The notes under the pieces: model-generated
What the model saw: the letters and a program-made list of their open reading frames with translations, nothing else
Database searches by the model: none
What the model was told of the DNA's origin: nothing
Translations under genes and position numbers: made by a program
NCBI GenBank assembly: GCA_905233765.1
Contig: CAJOCU010000035.1
Coordinates: 1 to 32,259 of the forward strand
Source of the DNA: an uncultured Bacteroidaceae bacterium
Lineage (GTDB): Bacteria > Bacteroidota > Bacteroidia > Bacteroidales > Bacteroidaceae
Length of the DNA stretch: 32,259 nucleotides
Direction of reading: 5' to 3'
Shown: piece by piece, positions 7,530 through 15,630 of the stretch
Layout of the letters: each line of letters begins with the position of its first letter
Position numbering within the stretch: the stretch's first letter is position 1

Positions 7530-8027
7530 TTATTCTTTCGGAGTTGCACTCTTCGTGAGATAGCCGCTCATGCTGATCACGACAGCCACGATGGCGATCA
7601 CAGCAAGGATGTAGATAGTGAGCAACCACATATCAACAACCGTTACCATGCCAGCGGAAGTGGTGACACCAGAAACGGTGGTGTAGGCTTCCTCACCCAA
7701 ACCGGAGACGACACCGATGATAAGAGCTACGATGACAGTTCCCCAAGTGCACAGCGTTATCTTACCGCTGGGAATGCCAGTGGGGTTGGGGCCAGTATTG
7801 CCGGAATTGATGGTAGCACCACGCACGAGACTCCACACGGTGAGACCCGCCGTGACAAAGAACAGCAAGTACATCAGGATCAGGATGAGATCCGTCAGTG
7901 CTGGTGAAACGTGTACGCCATCGAAGTCCATGTTGTTGTAGTCCACCAAGAAGAACAGGAGGAAGCACAGCACACCGACACCGATGCAGGAGTACAACGA
8001 GATACTGGATATTTTTTCAAGTTTCAT
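7530..8027 (-). CDS. Four-helix membrane protein of the exb operon, function unknown
   Basis: A 165-residue protein from MKLEKISSISL. It has four predicted membrane segments at about residues 11-29, 44-67, 95-111 and 130-155, with a short glycine/asparagine-rich loop between the second and third. I do not recognise a named domain. It lies between exbB (14 nt upstream) and the exbD pair. This position is recurrent in Bacteroidota, which suggests it is an accessory part of the ExbBD-TonB motor, but that is an inference from context. The open frame extends 15 codons upstream across the end of exbB; the MKLEK start is preferred. Confidence 0.82.
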   Translation of the reverse strand: MKLEKISSISLYSCIGVGVLCFLLFFLVDYNNMDFDGVHVSPALTDLILILMYLLFFVTAGLTVWSLVRGATINSGNTGPNPTGIPSGKITLCTWGTVIVALIIGVVSGLGEEAYTTVSGVTTSAGMVTVVDMWLLTIYILAVIAIVAVVISMSGYLTKSATPKE

Positions 8028-8041
8028 AACTAAATACTTTT

Positions 8042-8267
8042 TTACTTCTTGCACTTCGGGGACTTCACGCACATGTCGAGCAGGCTCATAGCTGCCTCTT
8101 CCATGTTGGAGTTCAGAGCCTCCACGCGGCTGAGGACGTAGTTATAGAACACCTGCAGAATCAGCGCAACCACGATACCGAAGATGGTGGTGATAAGGGC
8201 GACCTTCATACCACCGGCAACGACTGTCGGGCTGATATCACCTGCGCGCTCGATATCATCGAATGCC
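8042..8267 (-). CDS. exbB: ExbB/TolQ/MotA proton channel protein, C-terminal part after a frame break
   Basis: This frame begins AFDDIERAGDISPTVVAGGMKVALITTIFG and continues through the last membrane helix to KSPKCKK. It is the direct continuation of the upstream fragment. Members of the family read GTVIGMVxAFDDIE, whereas here GTVIG is followed at once by a base string in the wrong frame. Adding back about 8 nt would give a protein of about 280 residues. A GTG at 8269 could formally start this piece, but it would lack the first helices and could not form a channel alone. Confidence 0.85.
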
Positions 8268-8876
8268 ACCGATCACAGTACCGAGGAAGCCGAGTGACGG
8301 AGCCATAGCGATGAACAGGGTAATCCAGGAGCAGTTCTCCTCGAGATAAGCGCCCTGAACCTCAGCTTCGATGTTGATACTACGCTCGATGGTAGCGATA
8401 TCGTTCTGATCTTCGCTGGCAAGGCACTGCAGAGCTTTACGGGAAACCTGAGCCACAGGGCCACGTGTGCCGGCGCAATATTCGATAGCCTCTTCAACCT
8501 TGTTGGCTTTCACTTTCTCTGCGAGCGTAGCCATGAACTTACGGGTGTTCACCTGAGCAAGAGTCAGATAGATGACACGCTCAATGCAGAATGCGAGACC
8601 CAGCACGAGAGCGATAGACACGAGGCTCATGAAACCAGCGTCACCCTCGATGAACTTGGTCTTCAGCGTCTTGTGCAGACCTTCTTCTTCCTCGACGGGA
8701 GCAACGGCCTCTTCTACTGTGGGAGCCTCTTCAGCTACGCTGTCAACAGCCTCTTCAGCTACGGAATCAACCTGCTCGGTAGCCTCGTCAGCCACTTCGT
8801 CCTGAGCCATTACGGAAGGTGTCATGCCGAAAGTGAAGGCAGCCACCATTGCAACAATTGCAAAATACTTTTTCAT
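8256..8876 (-). CDS. exbB: ExbB/TolQ/MotA proton channel protein, N-terminal part with frame break
   Basis: It starts with a signal-like hydrophobic stretch (MKKYFAIVAMVAAFTFGMTPSVMAQ), then an acidic linker with a repeated VDSVAEEA unit (about residues 36-52). A membrane helix at about 80-100 and the conserved ITLFIAMAPSLGFLGTVIG follow. The frame then reads GIR and stops at 8256, in the middle of a conserved helix. The remainder is encoded in the +1 frame from 8267. ExbB is the pentameric inner-membrane channel that powers TonB. As written the gene cannot make an intact protein. A sequence or assembly error is the simplest explanation. Confidence 0.88.
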   Translation of the reverse strand: MKKYFAIVAMVAAFTFGMTPSVMAQDEVADEATEQVDSVAEEAVDSVAEEAPTVEEAVAPVEEEEGLHKTLKTKFIEGDAGFMSLVSIALVLGLAFCIERVIYLTLAQVNTRKFMATLAEKVKANKVEEAIEYCAGTRGPVAQVSRKALQCLASEDQNDIATIERSINIEAEVQGAYLEENCSWITLFIAMAPSLGFLGTVIGGIR

Positions 8877-8954
8877 TTTGTTTTTGATTTAATGATGAAT
8901 GAATTTGTTATTTAATGTTCTTGATTTTGTCTCGCTTTTTTGCGTATTTCGCTA

Positions 8955-8985
8955 CAAAAATATCTTTTTTTTCTTGAAGCCTCAA
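8955..8985 (-). promoter_or_regulatory. Predicted promoter of the exb operon
   Basis: On the minus strand TATTTTTG (8955-8962) is preceded by TTG (8983-8985) with 20 nt between. The exbB ATG lies about 80 nt downstream, leaving an AT-rich leader with no other feature. Confidence 0.65.
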
Positions 8986-9050
8986 CTTTTTCCAACAAAA
9001 AATTCACTTCTAAGCGCGTTTTTCCTGCTTTTGGGCCTCTAAAGTCACTT

Positions 9051-9827
9051 TTATTGACATTTTGGGAAGGTCTTTAAGGCATTTGCCGTCGTTTTAGCCG
9101 CCATTTCTTCGGGTGTCACATCATAGACCTCGGCTAACTTGCGAATCACCTCAATGATATAGGCTGTTTCATTGCGTTTTCCGCGGTAGGGAACAGGGCT
9201 CAGGTAGGGGGAGTCCGTCTCCACTACTATACGGTCGATAGGCACTACACGCCGCAACACCTCTGAGAGTTTGCTGTTCTTGTAGGTCACAACCCCGCCA
9301 ATACCTAGCATGAAATCGGGGAAGGTCGCCAACAATTCCTCTGCCACCTCTGCCGAGCCGCTGAAACAATGGAAAACGCCTCTCGGTTGACAGTTCTTTA
9401 AGACATTGACCAGCTCGCGATGGGCGGAGCGGGAGTGGATCATGAGGGGAAGGCCGTACTTCTGCGCCCATTCCACCTGAATGGCCAGCGCCTCCTGCTG
9501 TTCCTCGTACTGCGAGCGGTCCCAGTAGTAGTCAAGTCCCACCTCGCCCACTGCGATGAAGGGGTGATGCTCGTCTTGCAATAAAGCCTCCATCCTCGGG
9601 AGGACATCGCGCCACGTTGTTCCAAGATCCTCAGGGTGCAGCCCTATCATCGGATAGAGGAAGCCCGGATGCTGACGTGCTAATGCCAGCATCGGTTCTA
9701 TGGTCTCTGCATTAATATTAGGCAGGAATATGCGCCCAATGCCAGCGGCACGCGCCCTTTCGAGCACGTCATCGCGATCTGCATCAAACTGCTCGTCATA
9801 GAGGTGGCTATGGGTGTCTGTTATCAA
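9051..9827 (-). CDS. tatD: TatD family metal-dependent hydrolase (DNase)
   Basis: A 258-residue protein if started at a TTG at 9827, giving (M)ITDTHSHLYDEQFD. TatD enzymes are TIM-barrel metal-dependent 3'-5' exonucleases. The HxH motif is at residues 6-8. VGEVGLDYYWD, MIHSRSAH, FHCFSGS and ETDSPYL carry the remaining metal ligands. No in-frame ATG lies near the family start. The open frame continues upstream through the end of the prenyltransferase gene, but those residues are not TatD-like. The TTG lies in an AT-rich repeat (9826-9852), which may have replaced the original start context. Strand and spacing suggest co-transcription with the prenyl synthase gene. Confidence 0.92.
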   Translation of the reverse strand: MITDTHSHLYDEQFDADRDDVLERARAAGIGRIFLPNINAETIEPMLALARQHPGFLYPMIGLHPEDLGTTWRDVLPRMEALLQDEHHPFIAVGEVGLDYYWDRSQYEEQQEALAIQVEWAQKYGLPLMIHSRSAHRELVNVLKNCQPRGVFHCFSGSAEVAEELLATFPDFMLGIGGVVTYKNSKLSEVLRRVVPIDRIVVETDSPYLSPVPYRGKRNETAYIIEVIRKLAEVYDVTPEEMAAKTTANALKTFPKCQ

Positions 9828-9852
9828 TGAAGAATGACGAATGAAGAATGAA
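9826..9852. repeat. GAATGAA/GAATGACGAA repeat at the tatD start
   Basis: Short tandem units of AATGAAGAATGACGAA type cover the tatD start codon and most of the spacer to the prenyl synthase stop. They resemble the reverse complement of the ATTCGTCATTCGT half of the segment inserted in rsmD. Confidence 0.6.
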
Positions 9853-9864
9853 TCTTTCAATGTT

Positions 9865-10848
9865 TCAATGCTGTCTTCCGAACAGGGAGAGGGCGAGGTC
9901 GCGGAGGGGCGCCTTGCGGTCGGCGGGGAGTGCAACGGCATCGAGGGCTTCGAAGGCTTTGTCAAAGTACTCCCTGATGCGTGCTTCGGCCAGCTGGCGT
10001 ACACCGATTTGATTATATAGAGCGGTGACGGCACTGATTTTCGTTGACGCCTCTTCGGGTGTCACCGCCGCTGTCGCAAGCCACTTGCGCAGCACCTCAC
10101 CCTGTGTGCTATCTGCCAGCCGCAAGGCATTGATGAGCATGAAGGTTTTCTTGCCTTCGAGGATATCGCCACCGATGTTCTTGCCGAACGTCTTGGGGTC
10201 GCCATAGACATCCAACAGGTCGTCCTGCAGCTGGAACGCAAGACCGATATTCTCGCCGAAGTTGTACAAGAGGTCAGCATCCGCAGCAGGGGCGTCGGCC
10301 TGCAAGGCGCCCAGCTTCAGGGCACACGCCAAGAGCACCGATGTCTTCAGGCGAATCATCTCTATGTATTCTTCTTCCAGAACATCCATCCGGCTCTCGA
10401 ACTCCATATCATATTGCTGTCCTTCGCCTATCTCCAACGCCGTCTCTGTGAACAGGTCCATCACAGCCTTCAAGTGTTCTGCCTTGGCCTCGCCCATCAG
10501 CTGATAAGCCAGCACGAGCATGGCATCGCCCGAAAGGATGGCTGTGTTCTCGTCCCACACCTTATGCACAGTGGGCTTGCCCCGACGCATATCGGCCTTG
10601 TCCATCACATCATCGTGTAGCAACGTGTAGTTGTGGTACATTTCCAAGCCAAGGGCCGTAGGCAGTATGGTCTCCATGTCTTCACGATAGAGCTCATAAG
10701 CCATCAGCATCAGCACAGGTCGGATGCGCTTGCCACCCAGCGACAACACGTATTTCACAGGAGCGTACAAGCCTTCTGGCTTGCGCTCGAGGGGTAATGC
10801 AGCTAAGGCATCATTAAAGAAGGAGAGGGTCTCGCGGAAATCTTTCAT
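9865..10848 (-). CDS. Polyprenyl (isoprenyl) diphosphate synthase
   Basis: A 327-residue trans-prenyltransferase that condenses isopentenyl diphosphate with an allylic diphosphate. The first aspartate-rich motif is DDVMD (79-83) and the second is DDLLD (209-213). GGKRIRP (38-44) binds the diphosphate. A tyrosine sits five residues before the first motif, a position where bulky residues usually limit chain length, so a farnesyl or geranylgeranyl product is more likely than a long quinone tail. That is a family-level inference. It follows tonB behind a terminator and precedes tatD, so tatD is probably expressed from the same transcript. Confidence 0.93.
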   Translation of the reverse strand: MKDFRETLSFFNDALAALPLERKPEGLYAPVKYVLSLGGKRIRPVLMLMAYELYREDMETILPTALGLEMYHNYTLLHDDVMDKADMRRGKPTVHKVWDENTAILSGDAMLVLAYQLMGEAKAEHLKAVMDLFTETALEIGEGQQYDMEFESRMDVLEEEYIEMIRLKTSVLLACALKLGALQADAPAADADLLYNFGENIGLAFQLQDDLLDVYGDPKTFGKNIGGDILEGKKTFMLINALRLADSTQGEVLRKWLATAAVTPEEASTKISAVTALYNQIGVRQLAEARIREYFDKAFEALDAVALPADRKAPLRDLALSLFGRQH

Positions 10849-10861
10849 ATCCCTTGATAAG

Positions 10862-10892
10862 AAGAGGCTGCACGGGTTGGGCGCAGCCTCTT
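10862..10892 (-). terminator. Intrinsic terminator downstream of tonB
   Basis: AAGAGGCTGC and GCAGCCTCTT form a perfect 10-bp stem with an 11-nt loop, followed by TCTTATC on the minus strand. It lies between the tonB stop and the prenyl synthase ATG. Confidence 0.75.
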
Positions 10893-10924
10893 ATATATAA
10901 TAAGGTATAATTACGTGAAATGGA

Positions 10925-11638
10925 TTATTGCAGACGGAACATCACTGGCAGGTTGAAACGTGAGCGCACAGGTTTGTTACCCTGACGCGCGGGTTTCCAC
11001 TTCGGCATCTCCTTGACAACGCGCTCAGCTTCCTTTGAGAGCGAGGGGTCTGGTGAGCGAAGCACCTTCACATCCACGATGGAACCGTCCTTGTTTACCA
11101 CGAACTGCACGAACACACGTCCCTGAATGCCTTGCTCCTGAGCAATGGCGGGATACTTGATGTGCTTTGACAGCCACTCGTAGCAGGCCTGATCGCCACC
11201 GGGGAACATAGCGTTCTCCTCCACCACCTCGAAGATACGGTCGTCATCACTCTCTTCACGCACAGGTCCTACAGGGCCAGCCACTACTGCCGTGGGAGCA
11301 CCCGTACCTGTAACCGTGGAGATAGCCTGGTTCACTTCCTCAGAGGTTTGCACTTCTTCCTCGGCCAGTTCTGTCTCATCGTCAACGATGTTCAGAATCT
11401 CAGCTACCTTAGGAGCAGCAGCAGGAGGAGGAGCCATCTGTTCCTTCTGCGTCGTGATAGGAATCATTTCCTCCTCAAACGCACTTTCGTAGATGGGTTC
11501 CAGTTCATCATACTTGATTTCGCGGGTCGTGTACTCAAAAGCCACGAACATCACTGCAAGAGTCAGGACATAGCCAAGCAACAGGCTTGTGCCGCGTTGG
11601 CCACGCAACTCATCGGTCATTGATTTGATTTCTTCCAT
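10925..11638 (-). CDS. tonB: Energy transducer TonB
   Basis: A 237-residue protein with a short cytoplasmic N-terminus, one membrane segment at about residues 17-36 (TSLLLGYVLTLAVMFVAF), an acidic and proline/alanine-rich periplasmic spacer (about 60-135) and a C-terminal TonB domain (from MFPGGDQACYEWL to the end). The C-terminal domain contains the QGRVFVQFVVNKDGSI and RVVKEMPKWKPARQG motifs typical of Bacteroidota TonB. It carries energy from ExbBD to outer-membrane receptors such as SusC-type transporters. It precedes the prenyl synthase, tatD and the exb operon on the same strand, so the whole TonB motor is encoded in about 5 kb. Confidence 0.95.
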   Translation of the reverse strand: MEEIKSMTDELRGQRGTSLLLGYVLTLAVMFVAFEYTTREIKYDELEPIYESAFEEEMIPITTQKEQMAPPPAAAPKVAEILNIVDDETELAEEEVQTSEEVNQAISTVTGTGAPTAVVAGPVGPVREESDDDRIFEVVEENAMFPGGDQACYEWLSKHIKYPAIAQEQGIQGRVFVQFVVNKDGSIVDVKVLRSPDPSLSKEAERVVKEMPKWKPARQGNKPVRSRFNLPVMFRLQ

Positions 11639-11703
11639 AGAGATTATATAGCTTTATTTAATACTTAAGGATGATTTGGACACATTTCATGTATCACGCG
11701 CCA

Positions 11704-11711
11704 CAAAAGTA
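11704..11711 (-). promoter_or_regulatory. Predicted -7 element of the tonB promoter
   Basis: TACTTTTG on the minus strand fits TAnnTTTG and lies 66 nt before the tonB ATG. No clear TTTG is seen at -33. Confidence 0.5.
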
Positions 11712-11778
11712 GCACATTTTTTTGATACGTGAATTCCTTTCGGCCATTTTTTTTTGCTTAAGGCACCTTTTTTCTAAA

Positions 11779-11809
11779 AAAACGGCCTCTTGACACCCTA
11801 AAACGGCCT
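11779..11809. repeat. Direct repeat AAAACGGCCT, two copies 21 bp apart
   Basis: Copies at 11779-11788 and 11800-11809 are identical. They lie between the divergent tonB and porQ promoters, 31-61 bp upstream of the porQ -7 box. The spacing of two helical turns would suit an operator, but no regulator is identified. Confidence 0.45.
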
Positions 11810-11839
11810 TCCTTTACGTTATGTATGTGAAATAATGTG

Positions 11840-11847
11840 TATCTTTG
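11840..11847 (+). promoter_or_regulatory. Predicted -7 element of the porQ-cmk-ispH operon
   Basis: TATCTTTG matches TAnnTTTG and lies 16 nt before the ATG at 11864. Its -33 region (TTTACG near 11813) is weak. The proximity implies a very short leader. Confidence 0.6.
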
Positions 11848-11863
11848 TACGCAAAATCAAGCA

Positions 11864-12850
11864 ATGCGCATCAAAAACGTTTACTTCTTCCTTTCCACAC
11901 TCCTCTGTGGGATTACCACAGCCTCGGCACAGAGCGAGAGCACCTCGGTGTTCCACTTCCTGAAGCTGCCCACATCGTCTCATGCCATGGCGCTGGGAGG
12001 AAGCAACTTTTCCATCCCCGATGACGACGCATCGCTCATCTTCCAGAACCCCGCTCTCATGGCCAACATGAGCGACAAATCCATCAACCTGAGTTTCCTC
12101 ACATACATGCAAGGATGCAAGGCAGGCAACGTCTCATGGACGATGGCCCACGGCCAACGCGGCACATGGGGTGTGGGAGCCCAGTTCCTCGGCTACGGCT
12201 CTATGCGCGGGATGACTATTGACGAGGTGGAGACGGGTGACTTCAGTGCTCTTGACATGTGTATTAGCGGGGGCTACACATACTTGCTTACTGAACACAT
12301 CGCGGGTGGCGTCATGGGAAAATTCATTTATTCCAAATACGGAGGCTATAGCTCCATTGGTCTCGCTGTAGATCTAGGCTTCAACTACTGGAATGAGGAC
12401 CTGAACCTCTCCATCTCAACCGTAGCAGCCAACCTTGGCGGCCAGGTGAAGGCTTTCGGAGATCACCATGAGCGTCTGCCTTTCGACCTGCGCATAGGGT
12501 TCACCAAAGGCTTTGCGCGCGCCCCCATCCGCTTCTCCGTATCAATGGCCGACCTTACACGCTGGCGAGCCGAGGACTACTACACCGCAGGCGAGGATAT
12601 TTCTGGAGGCCGCATCTTCACCAACCATCTCATCCTGGGTCTTGACATTCTGCCAATGGACCTCTTCTATGTCTCCGTCGGCTATAACTTCCGTCGCGCC
12701 TACGAGCTGAGGGCTGCAGGGAGCAGCCACGCTGCCGGTCTCTGCGTTGGCGCAGGCTTAAAACTGAAGAAGTTCAGCCTCGGCCTCACCTATGCCAAAT
12801 ACCACGTTTCCATGCCCGCTTTCATGATTACTGCACAATATCATCTATGA
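11864..12850 (+). CDS. porQ: PorQ-like outer-membrane beta-barrel protein (PorV/PorQ family)
   Basis: A 328-residue protein with a signal peptide at about 1-23 ([23 protein letters not shown]). The mature part starts with [38 protein letters not shown], the PorQ signature with its aligned asparagine-proline pair. Many alternating strands follow, and it ends in a terminal aromatic strand (ITAQYHL), as expected of an outer-membrane barrel. In species with type IX secretion PorQ is listed among the accessory proteins, but related proteins also occur without that system, so the role here is open. A GTG at 11837 is rejected as start because it lies inside the promoter. The stop overlaps the cmk ATG by 4 nt. 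Confidence 0.85.
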   Translation: MRIKNVYFFLSTLLCGITTASAQSESTSVFHFLKLPTSSHAMALGGSNFSIPDDDASLIFQNPALMANMSDKSINLSFLTYMQGCKAGNVSWTMAHGQRGTWGVGAQFLGYGSMRGMTIDEVETGDFSALDMCISGGYTYLLTEHIAGGVMGKFIYSKYGGYSSIGLAVDLGFNYWNEDLNLSISTVAANLGGQVKAFGDHHERLPFDLRIGFTKGFARAPIRFSVSMADLTRWRAEDYYTAGEDISGGRIFTNHLILGLDILPMDLFYVSVGYNFRRAYELRAAGSSHAAGLCVGAGLKLKKFSLGLTYAKYHVSMPAFMITAQYHL

Positions 12851-13530
12851 TTACCATCGCCATTGACGGCCACAGTTCTTGCGGAAAGAGCACGATGGCC
12901 AAGGATCTCGCACGCGAGATCGGATATATTTACATTGACAGCGGTGCCATGTACCGTTGCTGTACCCTCTTCTGCATCGAGCAGGGCCTCATCAACGCCG
13001 ACGGCAGTGTCCAGGCTGACGAACTCGAGCGCCGTATGTCTGAAATCCACGTCAGTTTCCAGCTGAATCCCGAGACAGGCCGCCCCGACGCTTACCTCAA
13101 CGGCAGAAACGTTGAGCAACGCATCCGCACGATGGAAGTATCCTCGCACGTCAGTCCCGTCGCAGCCCTGCCCTTCGTGCGCGCCGCTATGACGGCCCAG
13201 CAGCAAGAGATGGGCCGCGATGGCGGCATCGTTATGGACGGTAGAGACATCGGCACAGCCGTATTCCCCAATGCCGAGCTGAAGATTTTCGTCACCGCCT
13301 CCGATGAGATTCGCGCTCAGCGCCGCTACGACGAGCTCATCGCCAAGGGTGAAGATGCCGATTTCAACGAGGTTCTTGCCAACCTACGCGAGCGCGACCG
13401 CATCGATTCCACCCGAGCTGTAGCACCCCTTCGCCAGGCTCCCGATGCCCTTGTCCTTGACAATAGCCACATGACCATCCCTGAGCAGAAGCAGTGGCTG
13501 ATAGAACAATATCACAAATTGGCGGATTAA
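12847..13530 (+). CDS. cmk: Cytidylate kinase
   Basis: A 227-residue protein that phosphorylates CMP and dCMP with ATP. The P-loop is GHSSCGKS (8-15), followed by DSGAMYR (acceptor binding), [17 protein letters not shown] and the lid region RRYDEL. Length is typical. It begins with the ATG of an ATGA overlap with porQ, so the two are translationally coupled. ispH begins 4 nt after its stop. Confidence 0.96.
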   Translation: MITIAIDGHSSCGKSTMAKDLAREIGYIYIDSGAMYRCCTLFCIEQGLINADGSVQADELERRMSEIHVSFQLNPETGRPDAYLNGRNVEQRIRTMEVSSHVSPVAALPFVRAAMTAQQQEMGRDGGIVMDGRDIGTAVFPNAELKIFVTASDEIRAQRRYDELIAKGEDADFNEVLANLRERDRIDSTRAVAPLRQAPDALVLDNSHMTIPEQKQWLIEQYHKLAD

Positions 13531-13534
13531 CGGG

Positions 13535-14437
13535 TTGAAGATAGAGATCGATACAGGCTCAGGCTTTTGCTTTGGCGTCACACGCGCCATCGGCAAGGCT
13601 GAGGAGGAGTTGCAAAAAGGGCAACCCCTCTATTGCCTAGGCGACATCGTGCACAACGGTCGCGAGGTGGAACGCCTGCGTCAGGCCGGCCTGGTGACCA
13701 TCGACCACGAGGTCTTCGCGCAGTTGCGCGATGCCAACGTGCTGCTTCGCGCTCATGGCGAGCCGCCCTCCACCTACCAGTTGGCCTCGCAGAACAACAT
13801 CCACCTCATTGATGCCACCTGCCCCGTTGTTCTTCACTTGCAGGAGCGTATCAAACGCGAGTACGACGCCGACGCTGACCATCACAAACAAATCGTCATC
13901 TTTGGCAAGCGCGGCCATGCCGAGGTGCTCGGTCTCGTTGGCCAGACAGCAGGCACCGCCATCGTCATCGAGACCCCCGAGGAGGCCGGCAGTCTGGATT
14001 TCCAACGCGACATCGCCCTCTACAGCCAGACCACCAAGTCCCTCGACGGCTTCCGTCAAGTAGTCGATTATATCCAGCAGCACATCGCGCCAACGGCCAC
14101 CTTCACCTTCTATGACACCATCTGTCGTCAGGTGGCCAACCGCATCCCCCATATCCGCGAGTTTGCGGCCCAGCACGATATTGTCCTATTCGTCTGCGGT
14201 CACAAGAGCAGCAACGGTCGCGCTCTCTTTCGCGAATGTGCGCGCGCAAACGCACGTTCTTATATGATTGATAGTCCTTCGGAGATTGACAACATCCCCG
14301 AGCTTACTGCTACTCTCCACCAATCCCCCGCCCTCTCCATCGGCATCTGCGGCGCCACCTCAACCCCCAAATGGCTCATGGAGGAATGCAAGGCACGGGT
14401 GGAGCAGGGTCTTACGTCAGTAAGACCGCAGTCTTAA
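13535..14437 (+). CDS. ispH: 4-hydroxy-3-methylbut-2-enyl diphosphate reductase
   Basis: A 300-residue iron-sulfur enzyme that makes IPP and DMAPP at the end of the MEP pathway, supplying the prenyl synthase encoded in the same window. The three cluster cysteines are C12 (GFCFGV), C96 (ATCPVV) and C197 (DTICRQVANR). HGEP (74-77) and CGHKSSN contribute to substrate binding. The start is a TTG at 13535 giving (M)KIEIDTGSGFCFGV. No ATG lies closer, and this start matches the family. The natural C-terminus would be near WLMEECKARVEQ; the final residues LTSVRPQS and the stop are encoded by a palindromic repeat. Confidence 0.95.
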   Translation: MKIEIDTGSGFCFGVTRAIGKAEEELQKGQPLYCLGDIVHNGREVERLRQAGLVTIDHEVFAQLRDANVLLRAHGEPPSTYQLASQNNIHLIDATCPVVLHLQERIKREYDADADHHKQIVIFGKRGHAEVLGLVGQTAGTAIVIETPEEAGSLDFQRDIALYSQTTKSLDGFRQVVDYIQQHIAPTATFTFYDTICRQVANRIPHIREFAAQHDIVLFVCGHKSSNGRALFRECARANARSYMIDSPSEIDNIPELTATLHQSPALSIGICGATSTPKWLMEECKARVEQGLTSVRPQS

Positions 14438-14455
14438 GCACGTAAGACTGCGGTC
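14409..14455. repeat. Palindromic element at the 3' end of ispH, possible terminator
   Basis: A perfect 13-bp stem (14424-14436 with 14443-14455, loop AGCACG) overlaps the ispH stop codon. An alternative 7-bp stem GTCTTAC/GTAAGAC (14409-14415 with 14420-14426) shares bases with it. No long T-run follows on either strand, so it looks more like a dispersed palindromic repeat than a classical terminator, although it separates the convergent ispH and meaB. Confidence 0.65.
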
Positions 14456-14482
14456 CTATAGCGACAGACTCATAGCTATCTT

Positions 14483-15580
14483 TTATCGAAGGAGTGCGAA
14501 GTAAGTGTCGAGGAGGTTCTTTGCAGCGACGAATGAGGTCTGATGTCCGTCCAGGACATTTTGCTCGGCACGAGGCAATAGGCCGGCAATGGTCTCGTTG
14601 TTGTAGAAACCGTTGCGCAACTGCTCGTTGATGCTCTCGTACATCCAGTACTTAGCCTGTTCCGCACGCCGATGTTCGAAGAAGCCGTTCGCCTTAACGA
14701 AATCAACATACTCATAGACCATATCCCACACTTCCTTGATGCCGAGGCCGTAAAAGCCTGAGTAGCAAAGGACTTTCGGAAGCCAGCCGCTCTCGGGCAT
14801 GGGAAATAGGTGGAGAGCGTTCTGGAACTGGCGTGCGGCAAGGCGACATGGCTCCACATTGTCACCATCGCATTTGTTGATGACGATGCCGTCGGCCATC
14901 TCCATGATACCACGCTTGATACCCTGTAGCTCATCACCTGTGCCGGCAAGCTGGATGAGGAGGAAGAAATCGACCATTGAGTGGCAAGCAGTCTCGCTCT
15001 GTCCCACCCCTACGGTCTCCACGAAAATCTTGTCGAAACCCGCGGCCTCGCACAGGATGATAGTCTCACGCGTCTTACGGGCCACGCCGCCGAGGGAGCC
15101 GGCCGAGGGGCTGGGGCGAATGAACGAGTCGGGATGCACAGAGAGTTTCTCCATACGGGTCTTATCGCCGAGAATACTACCCTTTGTCTTTTCTGAGCTA
15201 GGGTCGATGGCAAGAACTGCGAGCTTCCCCCCCGTACGTTCAAGGACATGGATGCCGAACTCATCGATGCTGGTGCTCTTACCTGCACCTGGGACACCGC
15301 TGATGCCAATGCGAATACTATGACCGCTGTAGGGCAGACACCTCTCGATGACCTCTTGGGCGATAGCCTGATGCTCGGGATTGGTACTCTCGACAAGAGT
15401 CACTGCCTGCCCAAGGACTGTGACGTTACCCTTCAGAATGCCCTGGACATAATCCTCTACAGTGAGGCGGCGGCGAGCAAAGCGTCCGCGCTGAAGGTAG
15501 GGGTTGACGGTGGAGGGCTGCTCCACACCGCTATTGACGACCAATCCCTTGTATTCTTCGCTATTCTCTGGGTGCTCCAT
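14483..15580 (-). CDS. meaB: MeaB/ArgK family GTPase, methylmalonyl-CoA mutase chaperone
   Basis: A 365-residue G3E GTPase. The P-loop is GVPGAGKS (95-102), with IDPSSEKTKGSILGDKTRM, FVETVGVGQSE and the guanine-specificity NKCDGDN motif. MeaB loads and protects adenosylcobalamin in methylmalonyl-CoA mutase, part of the succinate-propionate pathway used by Bacteroidales. The mutase itself is not in this window. The gene follows the GH43 gene by 50 nt on the same strand and is convergent with ispH. Confidence 0.94.
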   Translation of the reverse strand: MEHPENSEEYKGLVVNSGVEQPSTVNPYLQRGRFARRRLTVEDYVQGILKGNVTVLGQAVTLVESTNPEHQAIAQEVIERCLPYSGHSIRIGISGVPGAGKSTSIDEFGIHVLERTGGKLAVLAIDPSSEKTKGSILGDKTRMEKLSVHPDSFIRPSPSAGSLGGVARKTRETIILCEAAGFDKIFVETVGVGQSETACHSMVDFFLLIQLAGTGDELQGIKRGIMEMADGIVINKCDGDNVEPCRLAARQFQNALHLFPMPESGWLPKVLCYSGFYGLGIKEVWDMVYEYVDFVKANGFFEHRRAEQAKYWMYESINEQLRNGFYNNETIAGLLPRAEQNVLDGHQTSFVAAKNLLDTYFALLR

Positions 15581-15630
15581 TCAAAGTATCTTTCAAGGTT
15601 TCAACTATTCGAGTATCTGATAAAAACACA

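Noticed and set aside
8256..8269. Programmed frameshifting in exbB
   Set aside because: No slippery heptamer or downstream pseudoknot is evident, the product would still lack three conserved residues, and the other three breaks need different shifts.
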